Assembly: GCA_018714145.1 (NCBI GenBank)
Contig: DVNS01000088.1
Coordinates: 1-38,826 of the forward strand
Source: Candidatus Avilachnospira avistercoris
GTDB lineage: Bacteria > Bacillota > Clostridia > Lachnospirales > Lachnospiraceae
DNA length: 38,826 nt
Reading direction: 5' to 3'
The notes beneath the pieces were generated by a model. The model saw only the letters and a list, made by a program, of their open reading frames with translations. It ran no database searches and was not told the origin of the DNA. The stretch's first letter is position 1. Each line of letters begins with the position of its first letter. The position numbers were made by a program, and so were the translations under genes. Positions 26,504 through 35,959 of the stretch are shown here, piece after piece.

Positions 26504-26686
26504 TTAGAGCTCTTCTACTTTTACGAGGTGCTGAACCTGCCTTAACATACCTCTTACAGCCTGATTGTCGGGAAGCTCATTGGTTGAATTGATCTTCCTA
26601 AGGCCCAAGGCAGCTACGGTCTTCTTGTTCTTGGGTACCGCACCTATAGGAGATTTTATAAGTGTAACCTTTAATTTCTCTGCCAT
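26504..26686 (-). CDS. rpmD: 50S ribosomal protein L30
   Basis: LKVTLIKSPIGAVPKNKKTVAALGLRKINSTNELPDNQAVRGMLRQVQHLVKVEE. Confidence 0.97.
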   Translation of the reverse strand: MAEKLKVTLIKSPIGAVPKNKKTVAALGLRKINSTNELPDNQAVRGMLRQVQHLVKVEEL

Positions 26687-26701
26687 CACTCTGTCCTCCT
26701 G

Positions 26702-27211
26702 TTATCGTAAGATCTCGTCCACAGACTTGCCTCTGAGGGCAGCGTACTGCTCCGGAGATTTCATGGCCTTGAGACCCTCAAGAGTGGCGAGCACACAGTT
26801 CACCTTGTTGTTGGAACCCAAGGATTTGGTACGGATGTTCTTTATTCCTACCATCTCTATGACTGCACGGGCAGGGCCTCCTGCGATAACACCGGTACCT
26901 TCGGGAGCTCTCTTAAGAAGTATGGTGGAGCTTCCGAATACTCCGAAGAAATCGTGGGGTACTGATTTGTTCTTGTCAAGGGGTATCTCTACAAGGTTCT
27001 TCATGGCTGCTTCCTTGCCCTTCCTTATAGCCTCGGGCACCTCTGCTGCCTTGCCAAGTCCTGCTCCCACATGTCCGTTGCCGTCTCCTACGACTACCAG
27101 TGCGGAGAACCTCATGGTACGTCCACCCTTAACGGTCTTGGATACACGCTTGATGGCCACGACTCTGTCGTTCAATTCTAATGTCTTAGGATCAATAATT
27201 GTACGTCTCAT
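26702..27211 (-). CDS. rpsE: 30S ribosomal protein S5
   Basis: [54 protein letters not shown]. Confidence 0.98.
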   Translation of the reverse strand: MRRTIIDPKTLELNDRVVAIKRVSKTVKGGRTMRFSALVVVGDGNGHVGAGLGKAAEVPEAIRKGKEAAMKNLVEIPLDKNKSVPHDFFGVFGSSTILLKRAPEGTGVIAGGPARAVIEMVGIKNIRTKSLGSNNKVNCVLATLEGLKAMKSPEQYAALRGKSVDEILR

Positions 27212-27222
27212 CTTTCTCCCCC

Positions 27223-27588
27223 TTAGAATTCAAGTCCGGCTTCGCGTGCCGCCTCTGCAAGCGCCTTGACTTTTCCGTGATAGATAAAGCCGCCTCTGTC
27301 AAATACCACTTCCTTGATGCCCTTTGCAAGAGCCTTCTCGGCGATGGCCTTGCCGACGAATGCGGCTGCTTCCTGATTGTCGGTATACTCAAGCTCCTTG
27401 GCATCCTTATCAAGGGTGGATGCTGCACAGAGGGTGTTTCCTACTGTATCATCGATGATCTGAGCATACATGTGCTTATTCGATCTGAAAACGCAAAGAC
27501 GAGGTCTCTCAGCCGTGCCGGAGATACGATTACGAAGTCTTGCGTGCTTTTTATGACGAATTTCGCTCTTTGACTTTTTGTTTATCAT
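27223..27588 (-). CDS. rplR: 50S ribosomal protein L18
   Basis: [37 protein letters not shown]...[17 protein letters not shown]. Confidence 0.98.
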   Translation of the reverse strand: MINKKSKSEIRHKKHARLRNRISGTAERPRLCVFRSNKHMYAQIIDDTVGNTLCAASTLDKDAKELEYTDNQEAAAFVGKAIAEKALAKGIKEVVFDRGGFIYHGKVKALAEAAREAGLEF

Positions 27589-27605
27589 GTCATTCTCTCC
27601 TTAGC

Positions 27606-28148
27606 TTATTTCTTACCGGTCTTACCGACTTTGCGTCTGATAGTCTCAGTCTCATACTTGATGCCCTTGCCCTTATAAGGCTCCGGGGGCCTCTTCATCC
27701 TTATCTCGGCTGCATACTGTCCAACCTTCTCCTTGGAGATTCCCTTGACGATTATCTTGTTCTGTCCGTCAAGTACGGTCTCTATGCCTTCGGGATCGTC
27801 CATCTCTACGGGATGGGAATATCCGAGGTTGAGCACGAGCTTCTTGCCCTGCTTAGCTGCCCTGTAACCTACACCGTTGACCTCAAGCACCTTCTGGTAG
27901 CCCTCAGAAACTCCGGTCACCATGTTGTGGATGAGGGTCCTTGTAAGTCCGTGAAGGGCCTTGATCCTCTTAAGATCGTTGGGACGGGTAACGACTACCT
28001 TGCCGTCCTCCTGAGCTATGGTGAGCTCATGAGCGAACTGTCTTGTGAGCTCTCCCTTAGGTCCCTTTACTGTCACAACGTTGCCGTCTGCTATACTTAC
28101 GGTAACTCCCGCCGGTATAACGACCGGCTGCTTTCCGATTCGTGACAT
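27606..28148 (-). CDS. rplF: 50S ribosomal protein L6
   Basis: [36 protein letters not shown]...[28 protein letters not shown]. Confidence 0.98.
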   Translation of the reverse strand: MSRIGKQPVVIPAGVTVSIADGNVVTVKGPKGELTRQFAHELTIAQEDGKVVVTRPNDLKRIKALHGLTRTLIHNMVTGVSEGYQKVLEVNGVGYRAAKQGKKLVLNLGYSHPVEMDDPEGIETVLDGQNKIIVKGISKEKVGQYAAEIRMKRPPEPYKGKGIKYETETIRRKVGKTGKK

Positions 28149-28202
28149 CGAAAAATCCTCCTTCTTAAATTGTCGGCCCTAAGGCCGTTTTCAGATATTG
28201 TC

Positions 28203-28604
28203 TTACCAAACGAAGCAAAGGACTTCGCCGCCAATGCCTCTCTGTCTAGCCTCTTTGTCAGTCATGATGCCCTCATTTGTGGAAATGATGGCGATGCCGA
28301 GTCCGCCGAGCACCTTGGGCATATCCTCCTTGCCTGCGTATACACGAAGGCCGGGCTTTGATATCTTCTTAAGGCCGGTGATTATCCTTACGGACTTATC
28401 CTGAGCGTACTTAAGTGTTATCCTTATGTCCTTGAAATTGCCGTTCTGAACGAGCTCGTACTTCTCTATATAGCCCTCCTTGTAAAGGATGTCAGCTATA
28501 GCGTTCTTCATCTTGGATGAGGGTACATCCACCGTCTCATGCTTACGCATATTTGCGTTGCGGATCCTTGTAAGCATATCCGCAATAGGATCACTCATAG
28601 TCAT
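28203..28604 (-). CDS. rpsH: 30S ribosomal protein S8
   Basis: [38 protein letters not shown]...[26 protein letters not shown]. Confidence 0.98.
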   Translation of the reverse strand: MTMSDPIADMLTRIRNANMRKHETVDVPSSKMKNAIADILYKEGYIEKYELVQNGNFKDIRITLKYAQDKSVRIITGLKKISKPGLRVYAGKEDMPKVLGGLGIAIISTNEGIMTDKEARQRGIGGEVLCFVW

Positions 28605-28647
28605 AATTGATACACGATATCCTTTCTTATGTTCTTAGCGTCGTCTA

Positions 28648-28833
28648 TTACCAGCTTGCCTTCTTGACTCCGGGGATCTCGCCCTTATAAGCCAGCTCAC
28701 GGAAGCAGATACGGCAGATGCCATACTTTCTGAGATAAGCATGGGGTCTTCCGCAAATCCTGCATCTGTTGTACTCCCTTGTGGAGAACTTAGCCGGACG
28801 CTGCTGCTTTATCTTCATGGATGTCTTAGCCAT
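28648..28833 (-). CDS. rpsZ: 30S ribosomal protein S14 type Z
   Basis: 61 aa with [38 protein letters not shown]. Confidence 0.97.
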   Translation of the reverse strand: MAKTSMKIKQQRPAKFSTREYNRCRICGRPHAYLRKYGICRICFRELAYKGEIPGVKKASW

Positions 28834-28851
28834 GTCTCTTTAGCTCCTTCC

Positions 28852-29391
28852 TTATCTCGCGAAGGGCATGTTGAAGAGCCTTAAGAGCTCCTTTGCCTCT
28901 TCGTCAGTCTTAGCAGTCGTAACAAAAATGATGTCCATACCCCTGGTCTTATCGACCTTATCGTACTCGATCTCGGGGAATATGAGCTGCTCCTTAAGGC
29001 CCAGCGCATAGTTTCCTCTTCCATCGAAGGAGTTGGGGTTGACGCCTCTGAAGTCACGCACACGGGGGAGCGCAAGATTGATAAGACGGTCTGCAAAATC
29101 GTACATCTTCTCGCCGCGGAGAGTTACCTTACATCCGATAGGCATGCCCTCACGGAGCTTGAAGTTTGCAACTGACTTCCTTGCCTTGGTCACAACAGCG
29201 TGCTGTCCTGAAATTATCTCCAGATCTCTGACAGCAGAGTCTAAAACCTTGGCATTTTCCTTAGCTTCACCAATACCCATATTGATGACTATCTTCTCGA
29301 GCTTGGGCACTTCCATGATGTTCTTATAGCCGAACTTCTTGATCATGGCATCCCTGATCTCGGAATTGTAGATATCCTTTAATCTGGCCAC
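28852..29391 (-). CDS. rplE: 50S ribosomal protein L5
   Basis: [43 protein letters not shown]. Confidence 0.98.
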   Translation of the reverse strand: MARLKDIYNSEIRDAMIKKFGYKNIMEVPKLEKIVINMGIGEAKENAKVLDSAVRDLEIISGQHAVVTKARKSVANFKLREGMPIGCKVTLRGEKMYDFADRLINLALPRVRDFRGVNPNSFDGRGNYALGLKEQLIFPEIEYDKVDKTRGMDIIFVTTAKTDEEAKELLRLFNMPFAR

Positions 29392-29410
29392 AGTTTTTTA
29401 CTCCTTTCGC

Positions 29411-29716
29411 TTATGCTATAACCTTGCCTGTCTTCTTTGCGAAGCGGACCTTCTTGCCGCCCTCGACCTTGAAGCCTACCTTGGTGGGCTGGCCGTCGGA
29501 AAGCAGCATGACGTTGGATACGTCGATGGGCCTCTCAGCCCTTACGATGCCGCCCTGAGGATTGGCCTGTGAAGCCTTCTGATGCTTCGTGACCATGTTG
29601 ATGCCCTCAACGACTACCTTGCCTGCCTTGGGATCGACACTGAGAACTTTTCCGTCTCTGCCCTTGTCCTTGCCGGCAATGACTCTGACCATATCGTCCT
29701 TCTTGATCTTCTGCAT
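29411..29716 (-). CDS. rplX: 50S ribosomal protein L24
   Basis: [43 protein letters not shown]. Confidence 0.98.
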   Translation of the reverse strand: MQKIKKDDMVRVIAGKDKGRDGKVLSVDPKAGKVVVEGINMVTKHQKASQANPQGGIVRAERPIDVSNVMLLSDGQPTKVGFKVEGGKKVRFAKKTGKVIA

Positions 29717-29727
29717 TGGGCACCTCC

Positions 29728-30096
29728 TTACAGTACTTCCGGTGCTAAGGAAACTATCTTCATGAACTGATGGTCACGAAGCTCCCTTGCTACCGGCCCG
29801 AATATACGGGTCCCTCTCGGGGTCTTATCGTCCTTGATTATAACGGCTGCATTCTCATCGAAACGGATGTAAGAGCCGTTTGCACGGTGGGTCTTGTGAA
29901 CGGTGCGGACAACTACTGCCTTCACCACATCACCCTTCTTTACAACGCCGCCGGGTGTTGCATCTTTGACCGAAGCAACGATGACGTCGCCGATGCGTGC
30001 ATACCTCCTTGTTGATCCGCCCATGACACGGATGCAAAGGAGTTCCTTAGCACCGGTATTGTCGGCAACCTTAAGTCTGGTCTCCTGCTGTACCAT
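29728..30096 (-). CDS. rplN: 50S ribosomal protein L14
   Basis: [50 protein letters not shown]. Confidence 0.98.
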   Translation of the reverse strand: MVQQETRLKVADNTGAKELLCIRVMGGSTRRYARIGDVIVASVKDATPGGVVKKGDVVKAVVVRTVHKTHRANGSYIRFDENAAVIIKDDKTPRGTRIFGPVARELRDHQFMKIVSLAPEVL

Positions 30097-30111
30097 ATTA
30101 CTCCTTCCTCC

Positions 30112-30366
30112 TTATCTGGCCTTCTCAACTATCCTGACAAGTCTCCATCTCTTTGTCTTGGAAAGAGGCCTTGTCTCCATAACTTCTACCTTATCGCCCT
30201 CGCCGCACTCATTGTTTTCATCGTGGGCCTTAAGCGTATATGTCCTCTTGACAATCTTACCGATCAAAGGATGCTTAACATTATCCTCGATAGCAACCGT
30301 GATAGTCTTGTCCATCTTGTTGCTGATCACCTTGCCGGTACGAGTCTTTCTGAGATTTCTTTCCAC
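30112..30366 (-). CDS. rpsQ: 30S ribosomal protein S17
   Basis: [50 protein letters not shown]. Confidence 0.98.
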   Translation of the reverse strand: MERNLRKTRTGKVISNKMDKTITVAIEDNVKHPLIGKIVKRTYTLKAHDENNECGEGDKVEVMETRPLSKTKRWRLVRIVEKAR

Positions 30367-30391
30367 GGTTAATGCTCTCCTTTCCTACGGT

Positions 30392-30607
30392 TCAGCTTAC
30401 TTTCTGCTTCTGCGTGATAACAGTCTGGATCCTTGCTATGTTCTTTCTTACCTCGCTGATCCTAGCTGTGTTATCAAGCTGGTTGGTAGCATTCTGGAAT
30501 CTGAGATTGAAAAGTTCCTTTTTGGCAGTTACGAGATCCTCGTTTAAAGCCTTGATGTCCTTAGCCTTGAGCTCATCTAAATACTTCTTACTTTTCACTG
30601 TCATCAC
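30392..30607 (-). CDS. rpmC: 50S ribosomal protein L29
   Basis: [55 protein letters not shown]. Confidence 0.97.
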   Translation of the reverse strand: MMTVKSKKYLDELKAKDIKALNEDLVTAKKELFNLRFQNATNQLDNTARISEVRKNIARIQTVITQKQKVS

Positions 30608-31025
30608 CGCCTTCTAAATCAGCCTTGGAAACTATCTTGCATGTAAGCGGTAACTTATGCATGGCAAGACGAAGTGCCTCCCTAGCTGTCTCCTCCGGAA
30701 CGCCCGCTATCTCGAAGAGCACACGGCCCGGCTTAACTACTGCTACATAAAACTCAACTGCGCCCTTTCCGGATCCCATACGAACTCCGATAGGCTTAGA
30801 TGTTACAGGCTTGTCGGGGAATACCTTTATCCATACCTGACCGCCACGCTTGATGTAACGGGTCATGGCGATACGGGCTGCCTCGATCTGATTTGCCTTA
30901 AGCCAGCAGGACTCGGTAGCGACAAGGCCGAACTCTCCGTACGCGATCTTGTTTCCGCGCTGAGCTCTGCCCTTCATGGAACCACGCTGCTGCTTACGAT
31001 ATTTTGTCCTCTTAGGCATTAACAT
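30588..31025 (-). CDS. rplP: 50S ribosomal protein L16
   Basis: [36 protein letters not shown]...[13 protein letters not shown]. Confidence 0.98.
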   Translation of the reverse strand: MLMPKRTKYRKQQRGSMKGRAQRGNKIAYGEFGLVATESCWLKANQIEAARIAMTRYIKRGGQVWIKVFPDKPVTSKPIGVRMGSGKGAVEFYVAVVKPGRVLFEIAGVPEETAREALRLAMHKLPLTCKIVSKADLEGGDDSEK

Positions 31026-31027
31026 GA

Positions 31028-31684
31028 TTATTTATCGCTCCCTTCCTTTTTCTTCTCAGGGAGTATCTCCCCCTTGTATATCCATACCTTGATGCCAAGC
31101 TTACCATAGGTGGTATCTGCCTCGGCAAAGCCATAGTCTATGTCGGCACGCAGGGTCTGAAGGGGTATGGTACCCTCTGAATAGAACTCTGACCTTGCGA
31201 TATCTGCTCCGCCAAGTCTTCCGGAAACGGCTGCCTTGATACCGAGAGCGCCGGCCTTCATGGTCCTCTGCATAGCCTGCTTAAGGGCACGCCTGAAGGA
31301 TGCACGATTTTCAAGCTGCTGAGCGATGCTCTCTGCAACGAGCTGAGCGTCGCGGTCGGGCCTCTTTATCTCCTTGATGTCCACGAAGAGCTTGTTCTTT
31401 GTGTACTTCTGGACCTCTGCCTTAAGCTTGTCTATCTCTGAGCCGCCTCTTCCAATGACTACGCCGGGCTTAGCGGTGTAGATGATGACTCTGACTCTGT
31501 CAGCCGTCCTCTCTATCTCGATCTTGGAGATACCGGCGGCCTCAAGCTTCTTCTTAAGGAACTTCCTGATATTGTAGTCTTCCACAAGGTTGTCGGCAAA
31601 ATCCTTGCCCTCTGCATACCATCTGGAATCCCAGTCTTTAATAACGCCGACTCTGAGGCCGTGCGGATTAACTTTCTGTCCCAT
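31028..31684 (-). CDS. rpsC: 30S ribosomal protein S3
   Basis: [24 protein letters not shown]...[21 protein letters not shown]. Confidence 0.98.
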   Translation of the reverse strand: MGQKVNPHGLRVGVIKDWDSRWYAEGKDFADNLVEDYNIRKFLKKKLEAAGISKIEIERTADRVRVIIYTAKPGVVIGRGGSEIDKLKAEVQKYTKNKLFVDIKEIKRPDRDAQLVAESIAQQLENRASFRRALKQAMQRTMKAGALGIKAAVSGRLGGADIARSEFYSEGTIPLQTLRADIDYGFAEADTTYGKLGIKVWIYKGEILPEKKKEGSDK

Positions 31685-31699
31685 GCTTTCCTCCTCCGA

Positions 31700-32089
31700 T
31701 TACTTCTTCTCGTCGAGAACTACGGTGATGTGGCTGGTGCGCTTCTCTATGCGGTACGCCCTGCCCTGTGCTCTCGGCTGGATCCTCTTCATTGTGGGTC
31801 CCTTGTTTGCGTAGCACTCTGCTACATAAAGGTTCTCCCTGTCCATGTTGTTATTGTTCTCTGCATTGGCTGCCGCAGATTCAAGTAACTTCTTGACTAA
31901 AGAAGAAGCGTATCTCGGATTGTAGGTCACGATACCGATGGCGGTATTGAGATCCTTGCCCCTGATGGCATCCAAGATGAAGCATGCCTTCTGCACCGAA
32001 ACTCTTGCATAAGAAAGCTTAGCGCTGGGTCTCAAATCCTTAACGGCATTTCTCTCTCTCTTTATCTGTGATCTATGTCCTCTTGCCAT
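31700..32089 (-). CDS. rplV: 50S ribosomal protein L22
   Basis: AKLSYARVSVQKACFILDAIRGKDLNTAIGIVTYNPRYASSLVKKLLESAAANAENN. Confidence 0.98.
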   Translation of the reverse strand: MARGHRSQIKRERNAVKDLRPSAKLSYARVSVQKACFILDAIRGKDLNTAIGIVTYNPRYASSLVKKLLESAAANAENNNNMDRENLYVAECYANKGPTMKRIQPRAQGRAYRIEKRTSHITVVLDEKK

Positions 32090-32118
32090 AGTAGATCTTT
32101 CCTCCTTTCACGCTCTGC

Positions 32119-32403
32119 TTATCTTGCGCCGGTCTTCTTCTCGTCCTTGCCGTGGCCCCTGTAGGTCCTTGTGGCAACGAACTCACCTAACTTATGACCG
32201 ACCATGTCCTCTGTTACGAATACGGGAACGTGCTTCCTGCCGTCATGCACTGCAATGGTGTGGCCGACCATCTGAGGGAAGATAGTAGAACGGCGTGACC
32301 ATGTCTTTATAACAGACTTCTGTCCGGAAGCGTTCATAGCATCGACCTTCTTAAGAAGAGAAGCGTCAGCGAACGGTCCCTTTTTCAATGAACGATTTGC
32401 CAT
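32119..32403 (-). CDS. rpsS: 30S ribosomal protein S19
   Basis: [61 protein letters not shown]. Confidence 0.98.
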   Translation of the reverse strand: MANRSLKKGPFADASLLKKVDAMNASGQKSVIKTWSRRSTIFPQMVGHTIAVHDGRKHVPVFVTEDMVGHKLGEFVATRTYRGHGKDEKKTGAR

Positions 32404-32423
32404 AATCTTTTATCCTCCTGCTA

Positions 32424-33269
32424 TTACTTAATGGCTCTGCCATCACGTCTTCTTACGATCAGCTTGTTGGAAGCCTTCTTACCCTTTCTGGTCTTAAGAC
32501 CAAGAGCAGGCTTGCCCCAAGGAGTAGAAGGACCGGGACGTCCGATAGGTGCTCTTCCTTCTCCACCACCATGAGGGTGATCGTTGGGGTTCATGACGGA
32601 ACCTCTTACGGTAGGCCTTATGCCCATGTGCCTCTTGCGTCCTGCCTTACCATAGTTGATAAGGTTGTGCTCTCCGTTTCCTACCACACCGATGGTAGCA
32701 CGGCACTCGATGGGAACCATACGCATCTCGCCTGAAGGGAGACGAAGGGTCGCATAAGCACCCTCCTTAGCCATAAGCTGTGCGGAGTTTCCTGCGGAAC
32801 GTACCATCTGGCCGCCCTTGCCGGGAAGCATCTCGATGTTGTGTACGTTGGCTCCTACAGGGATCTGGGAAAGGGGAAGGCAGTTGCCGACCCTTGCCTC
32901 AGCGTGCTCGCCGCTCATAACGGTCATGCCGTCTGTAAGACCCTGAGGAGCGAGGATGTAGGACTTGGTGCCGTCTGCATAGCAGATAAGGGCAATGTTG
33001 GCTGATCTGTTGGGATCGTACTCGATGCCGATGACCTTAGCCTCGATACCGTCCTTTGAATTCCTCTTGAAATCTATTATCCTGTACTTCTGTCTGTTTC
33101 CGCCGCCGTGATGTCTGACGGTTATCTTACCCTGATTATTGCGTCCGGAAGTCTTCTTCTTTCCGGCAAGAAGGGATCTCTCAGGGGTCTTCTTTGTGAT
33201 CTCAGAGAAATCAGACCCGGTCATGTTCCTTCTTGAAGGTGTATAGGGCTTGTATGTCTTGATACCCAT
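32424..33269 (-). CDS. rplB: 50S ribosomal protein L2
   Basis: [25 protein letters not shown]...[32 protein letters not shown]. Confidence 0.99.
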   Translation of the reverse strand: MGIKTYKPYTPSRRNMTGSDFSEITKKTPERSLLAGKKKTSGRNNQGKITVRHHGGGNRQKYRIIDFKRNSKDGIEAKVIGIEYDPNRSANIALICYADGTKSYILAPQGLTDGMTVMSGEHAEARVGNCLPLSQIPVGANVHNIEMLPGKGGQMVRSAGNSAQLMAKEGAYATLRLPSGEMRMVPIECRATIGVVGNGEHNLINYGKAGRKRHMGIRPTVRGSVMNPNDHPHGGGEGRAPIGRPGPSTPWGKPALGLKTRKGKKASNKLIVRRRDGRAIK

Positions 33270-33324
33270 GAATTGATTCTCCTTATTGATTTATTGTCGC
33301 AGTCTCATCTGCATATTTTGCGGC

Positions 33325-33624
33325 TTACAGTCCTTGGAATATCTCTATGGACTTGGAATCCTCTGTAAGAGTAACGATGGCCTTCTTGGTCTTCGCAGTC
33401 TTACCTACGTTCATGCCGCGTCTGCGGTCCTTACCGGGCCTCTGCATGGTGTTGACGCTTTCCACCTTGGTCCCGGGGAACATCTTCTCAACAGCTTCCT
33501 TTATCTGGGTCTTGTTAGCCTCAGGGGCTACGAGGAAGGTGTATTTGTTATGTGCCATCGCGCTCATGGAAGACTCCGACACAACGGGCTTAAGTATCAC
33601 GTCATAATAATTGATAGCTGCCAT
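33325..33624 (-). CDS. rplW: 50S ribosomal protein L23
   Basis: YYDVILKPVVSESSMSAMAHNKYTFLVAPEANKTQIKEAVEKMF. Confidence 0.97.
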   Translation of the reverse strand: MAAINYYDVILKPVVSESSMSAMAHNKYTFLVAPEANKTQIKEAVEKMFPGTKVESVNTMQRPGKDRRRGMNVGKTAKTKKAIVTLTEDSKSIEIFQGL

Positions 33625-34244
33625 TATGCGTATACCTCCTCAATATCTGAAACCGACTTCTTTGTGAGCACTACGGTCGAATACTTCATCACATCATAGG
33701 TGTTGAGAGTGCCGACCTGAGTCGTCTTTACATCCTCGATATTCCTTGCGGAGAGGATGACATTCTTATCCATGCTGTCAAGAACGAAAAGTGCCTTCTC
33801 GATCTTGAGAGCGTCCATCATCTTCTGGAACTCCTTTGTCTTGATCTCGGGAAGAGCAAGCTCGTCAAGGACGATGAGCTTTCCAGCCTCTACGCGGCTC
33901 GTAAGAGCTGACTTAAGGGCTGCCCTCTTTTCCTTCTTATTCATAGACATGCTGTAGTCTCTGGGTACGGGTGCGAATACTACTCCGCCGCCGGTCCACT
34001 GAGGAGCCCTGATGGAGCCCTGCCTTGCGTGGCCTGTTCCCTTCTGTCTCCAAGGCTTCCTTCCGCCTCCGGATACTTCAGATCTTGTCTTAGCCTTCTG
34101 TGTACCCTGACGCTTGTTGGCAAGCTGGGCAACTACGGCCATGTGCACGAGATTTTCGTTGACTTCGACGCCGAATACGGCATCGTTAAGCTCTATGGTA
34201 TCAACCTGCTCGCCCTGCATGTTGTATACAGCTACGTTTGCCAT
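33624..34244 (-). CDS. rplD: 50S ribosomal protein L4
   Basis: RQGTQKAKTRSEVSGGGRKPWRQKGTGHARQGSIRAPQWTGGGVVFAP. Confidence 0.98.
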   Translation of the reverse strand: MANVAVYNMQGEQVDTIELNDAVFGVEVNENLVHMAVVAQLANKRQGTQKAKTRSEVSGGGRKPWRQKGTGHARQGSIRAPQWTGGGVVFAPVPRDYSMSMNKKEKRAALKSALTSRVEAGKLIVLDELALPEIKTKEFQKMMDALKIEKALFVLDSMDKNVILSARNIEDVKTTQVGTLNTYDVMKYSTVVLTKKSVSDIEEVYA

Positions 34245-34273
34245 GTTAAGTTTCCTCCTTTCCTTCCACCAAG

Positions 34274-34909
34274 TTACTTAGTTACCTTAACTGTCTCTTT
34301 GATGGTTATAAGGGATTTCTTCGGTCCCGGAACAGAGCCCTTAACCAACAGCAGATTGTTTTCAGCATCGACCCTTACGACCTCAAGGTTCTCTACAGTC
34401 CTCTGTACTGAACCCATATGACCGGGCATGCCCTTTCCCTTGAACACACGTCCGGGAGTAGTGGCAGGTCCGTTTGAACCCTGATGCCTGTGGAACTTGG
34501 AGCCGTGCTTCATGGGGCCTCTGTGCTGACCAAGTCTCTTGACTGCACCTTGGAAGCCCTTACCCTTTGTGATAGCCGTAGCATCCACATGGTCGCCTAC
34601 TGCGAAGATGTCTGCCCTGATCTCATCAGCTACCTTATAGTCAGAAGCATTTTCAAACCTGAACTCACGAAGATATCTCTTAACAGAAACTCCTGCCTTC
34701 TCAAAGATACCCTTCCTGGGCTTGTTGGCAAGCTTCTCCCTGAGCTCTCCAAATCCTACCTGAACAGCCTCGTAGCCGTCATTGTCCATCGTCTTCACCT
34801 GAGTTACCACACAGGGTCCGGCAAGAAGGACGGTAACAGGCACTAATTCGCCGTTCTCGGCAAAGATCTGAGTCATGCCTACTTTTGTAGCAAGTATTGC
34901 CTTCTTCAT
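34274..34909 (-). CDS. rplC: 50S ribosomal protein L3
   Basis: [16 protein letters not shown]...[51 protein letters not shown]. Confidence 0.98.
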   Translation of the reverse strand: MKKAILATKVGMTQIFAENGELVPVTVLLAGPCVVTQVKTMDNDGYEAVQVGFGELREKLANKPRKGIFEKAGVSVKRYLREFRFENASDYKVADEIRADIFAVGDHVDATAITKGKGFQGAVKRLGQHRGPMKHGSKFHRHQGSNGPATTPGRVFKGKGMPGHMGSVQRTVENLEVVRVDAENNLLLVKGSVPGPKKSLITIKETVKVTK

Positions 34910-35148
34910 TAAACTGTTTCCTCCTTATTTAATCTACAGCGGAATGCCCGCAGGCATTCATGAAAGACCAGCGCATCGCTTGGCGATGAAAGGTACTTTC
35001 AATTTATATGCAGCGGCCTGAAACTGCCGGAGCTCTCCGGTGTTGTCCAGTCTGTGCCGCCCATAAGCTTTTTTATGCGGTTCTCGGAGCCATGCTCCGT
35101 GCCGCATGGCCGAAGCCCTTATCTTAGCCTAAGCCTGTTTCTATGGGC

Positions 35149-35625
35149 TTAAGCCTCTGCGCCCTCTGCCTTCTCGGCCTTGGGAGCCTTAGCCTGAGGC
35201 TTCCTGTCAGCTGCCTTTCCTGCAGGCCTCTGCTGCTTAGCAGGTCTGGGCTTTCTCTGAACGGGCTTTGTGATGAGCTGCTTTCTGGGAGCTCTCTTGC
35301 CCTTGTCTGCCTCATTCTTCATCTGAACATCGATATAAACTCCTGCAGGCATATCCAGCCTCTGAAGGGTCTCCATGGTCTTGGGACCGGGATTGATGAT
35401 ATCGATGAGCCTCTTGTGTGTCCTCTGCTCGAACTGCTCACGGCTGTCCTTATACTTATGAACTGCCCTAAGGATAGTAACTACTTCCTTCTTTGTGGGA
35501 AGGGGTACGGGCCCGCTGACCTCTGAACCTGTCTTCCTGCAGCTCTCAACGATCTTTGCTGCAGACTGATCTACCAGCTGATGATCGTAAGCCTTGAGTG
35601 TGATCCTCATGATCTGATTTGCCAT
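35149..35625 (-). CDS. rpsJ: 30S ribosomal protein S10 with long C-terminal tail
   Basis: [97 protein letters not shown], then 56 extra residues. Confidence 0.97.
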   Translation of the reverse strand: MANQIMRITLKAYDHQLVDQSAAKIVESCRKTGSEVSGPVPLPTKKEVVTILRAVHKYKDSREQFEQRTHKRLIDIINPGPKTMETLQRLDMPAGVYIDVQMKNEADKGKRAPRKQLITKPVQRKPRPAKQQRPAGKAADRKPQAKAPKAEKAEGAEA

Positions 35626-35663
35626 AAAAAAAGTCGCCTCCTATTCGTACTTTTAATGCAGTA

Positions 35664-35774
35664 CGACAAGTGGTGACTGTACACGCGCCCGGGTGTGTCC
35701 TGTTGCTTCCCGCAATCATGTTACCCGGCTCCGGCCTTATACCGGAACAACTTATCTGGTACAGTGACTTGTCG
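35664..35774 (-). promoter_or_regulatory. Candidate structured leader of the S10 operon
   Basis: Minus strand closing stem CGACAAGT/ACTTGTCG plus ACTGTAC/GTACAGT, enclosing TCCGG...CCGGA and CCGGGT...ACCCGG hairpins; ends ~38 nt before the rpsJ start. Confidence 0.6.
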
Positions 35775-35884
35775 CCAACTCTGTCTTGACATTTACTCCC
35801 TGCAAAAACCTCCCGGCACTTATGTATTCGCACCGACAGCAACCTTGCAGATCCTCGCTATCATGCCACAGCCTAATAAAGATA

Positions 35885-35920
35885 GCACAAAAGCGCCTGC
35901 ACAGCAAGCGCTTTTTGTGT
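35885..35920 (-). terminator. Possible terminator of the upstream cell-wall-binding gene
   Basis: Minus strand ACACAAAAAGCGC-TTGCTGTGCAG-GCGCTTTTGTGC; only a weak downstream T-tract. Confidence 0.45.
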
Positions 35921-35959
35921 CTGGATATATTGTATTTTGTATTTTTTTTGATACAGTTG

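Noticed and set aside
19546-35625. Many plus-strand ORFs across the ribosomal operon (e.g. 24838-25314, 26565-27269, 27540-28145, 29903-30547)
   Set aside because: All antisense to highly conserved r-protein genes with biased codon use; treated as artefacts.
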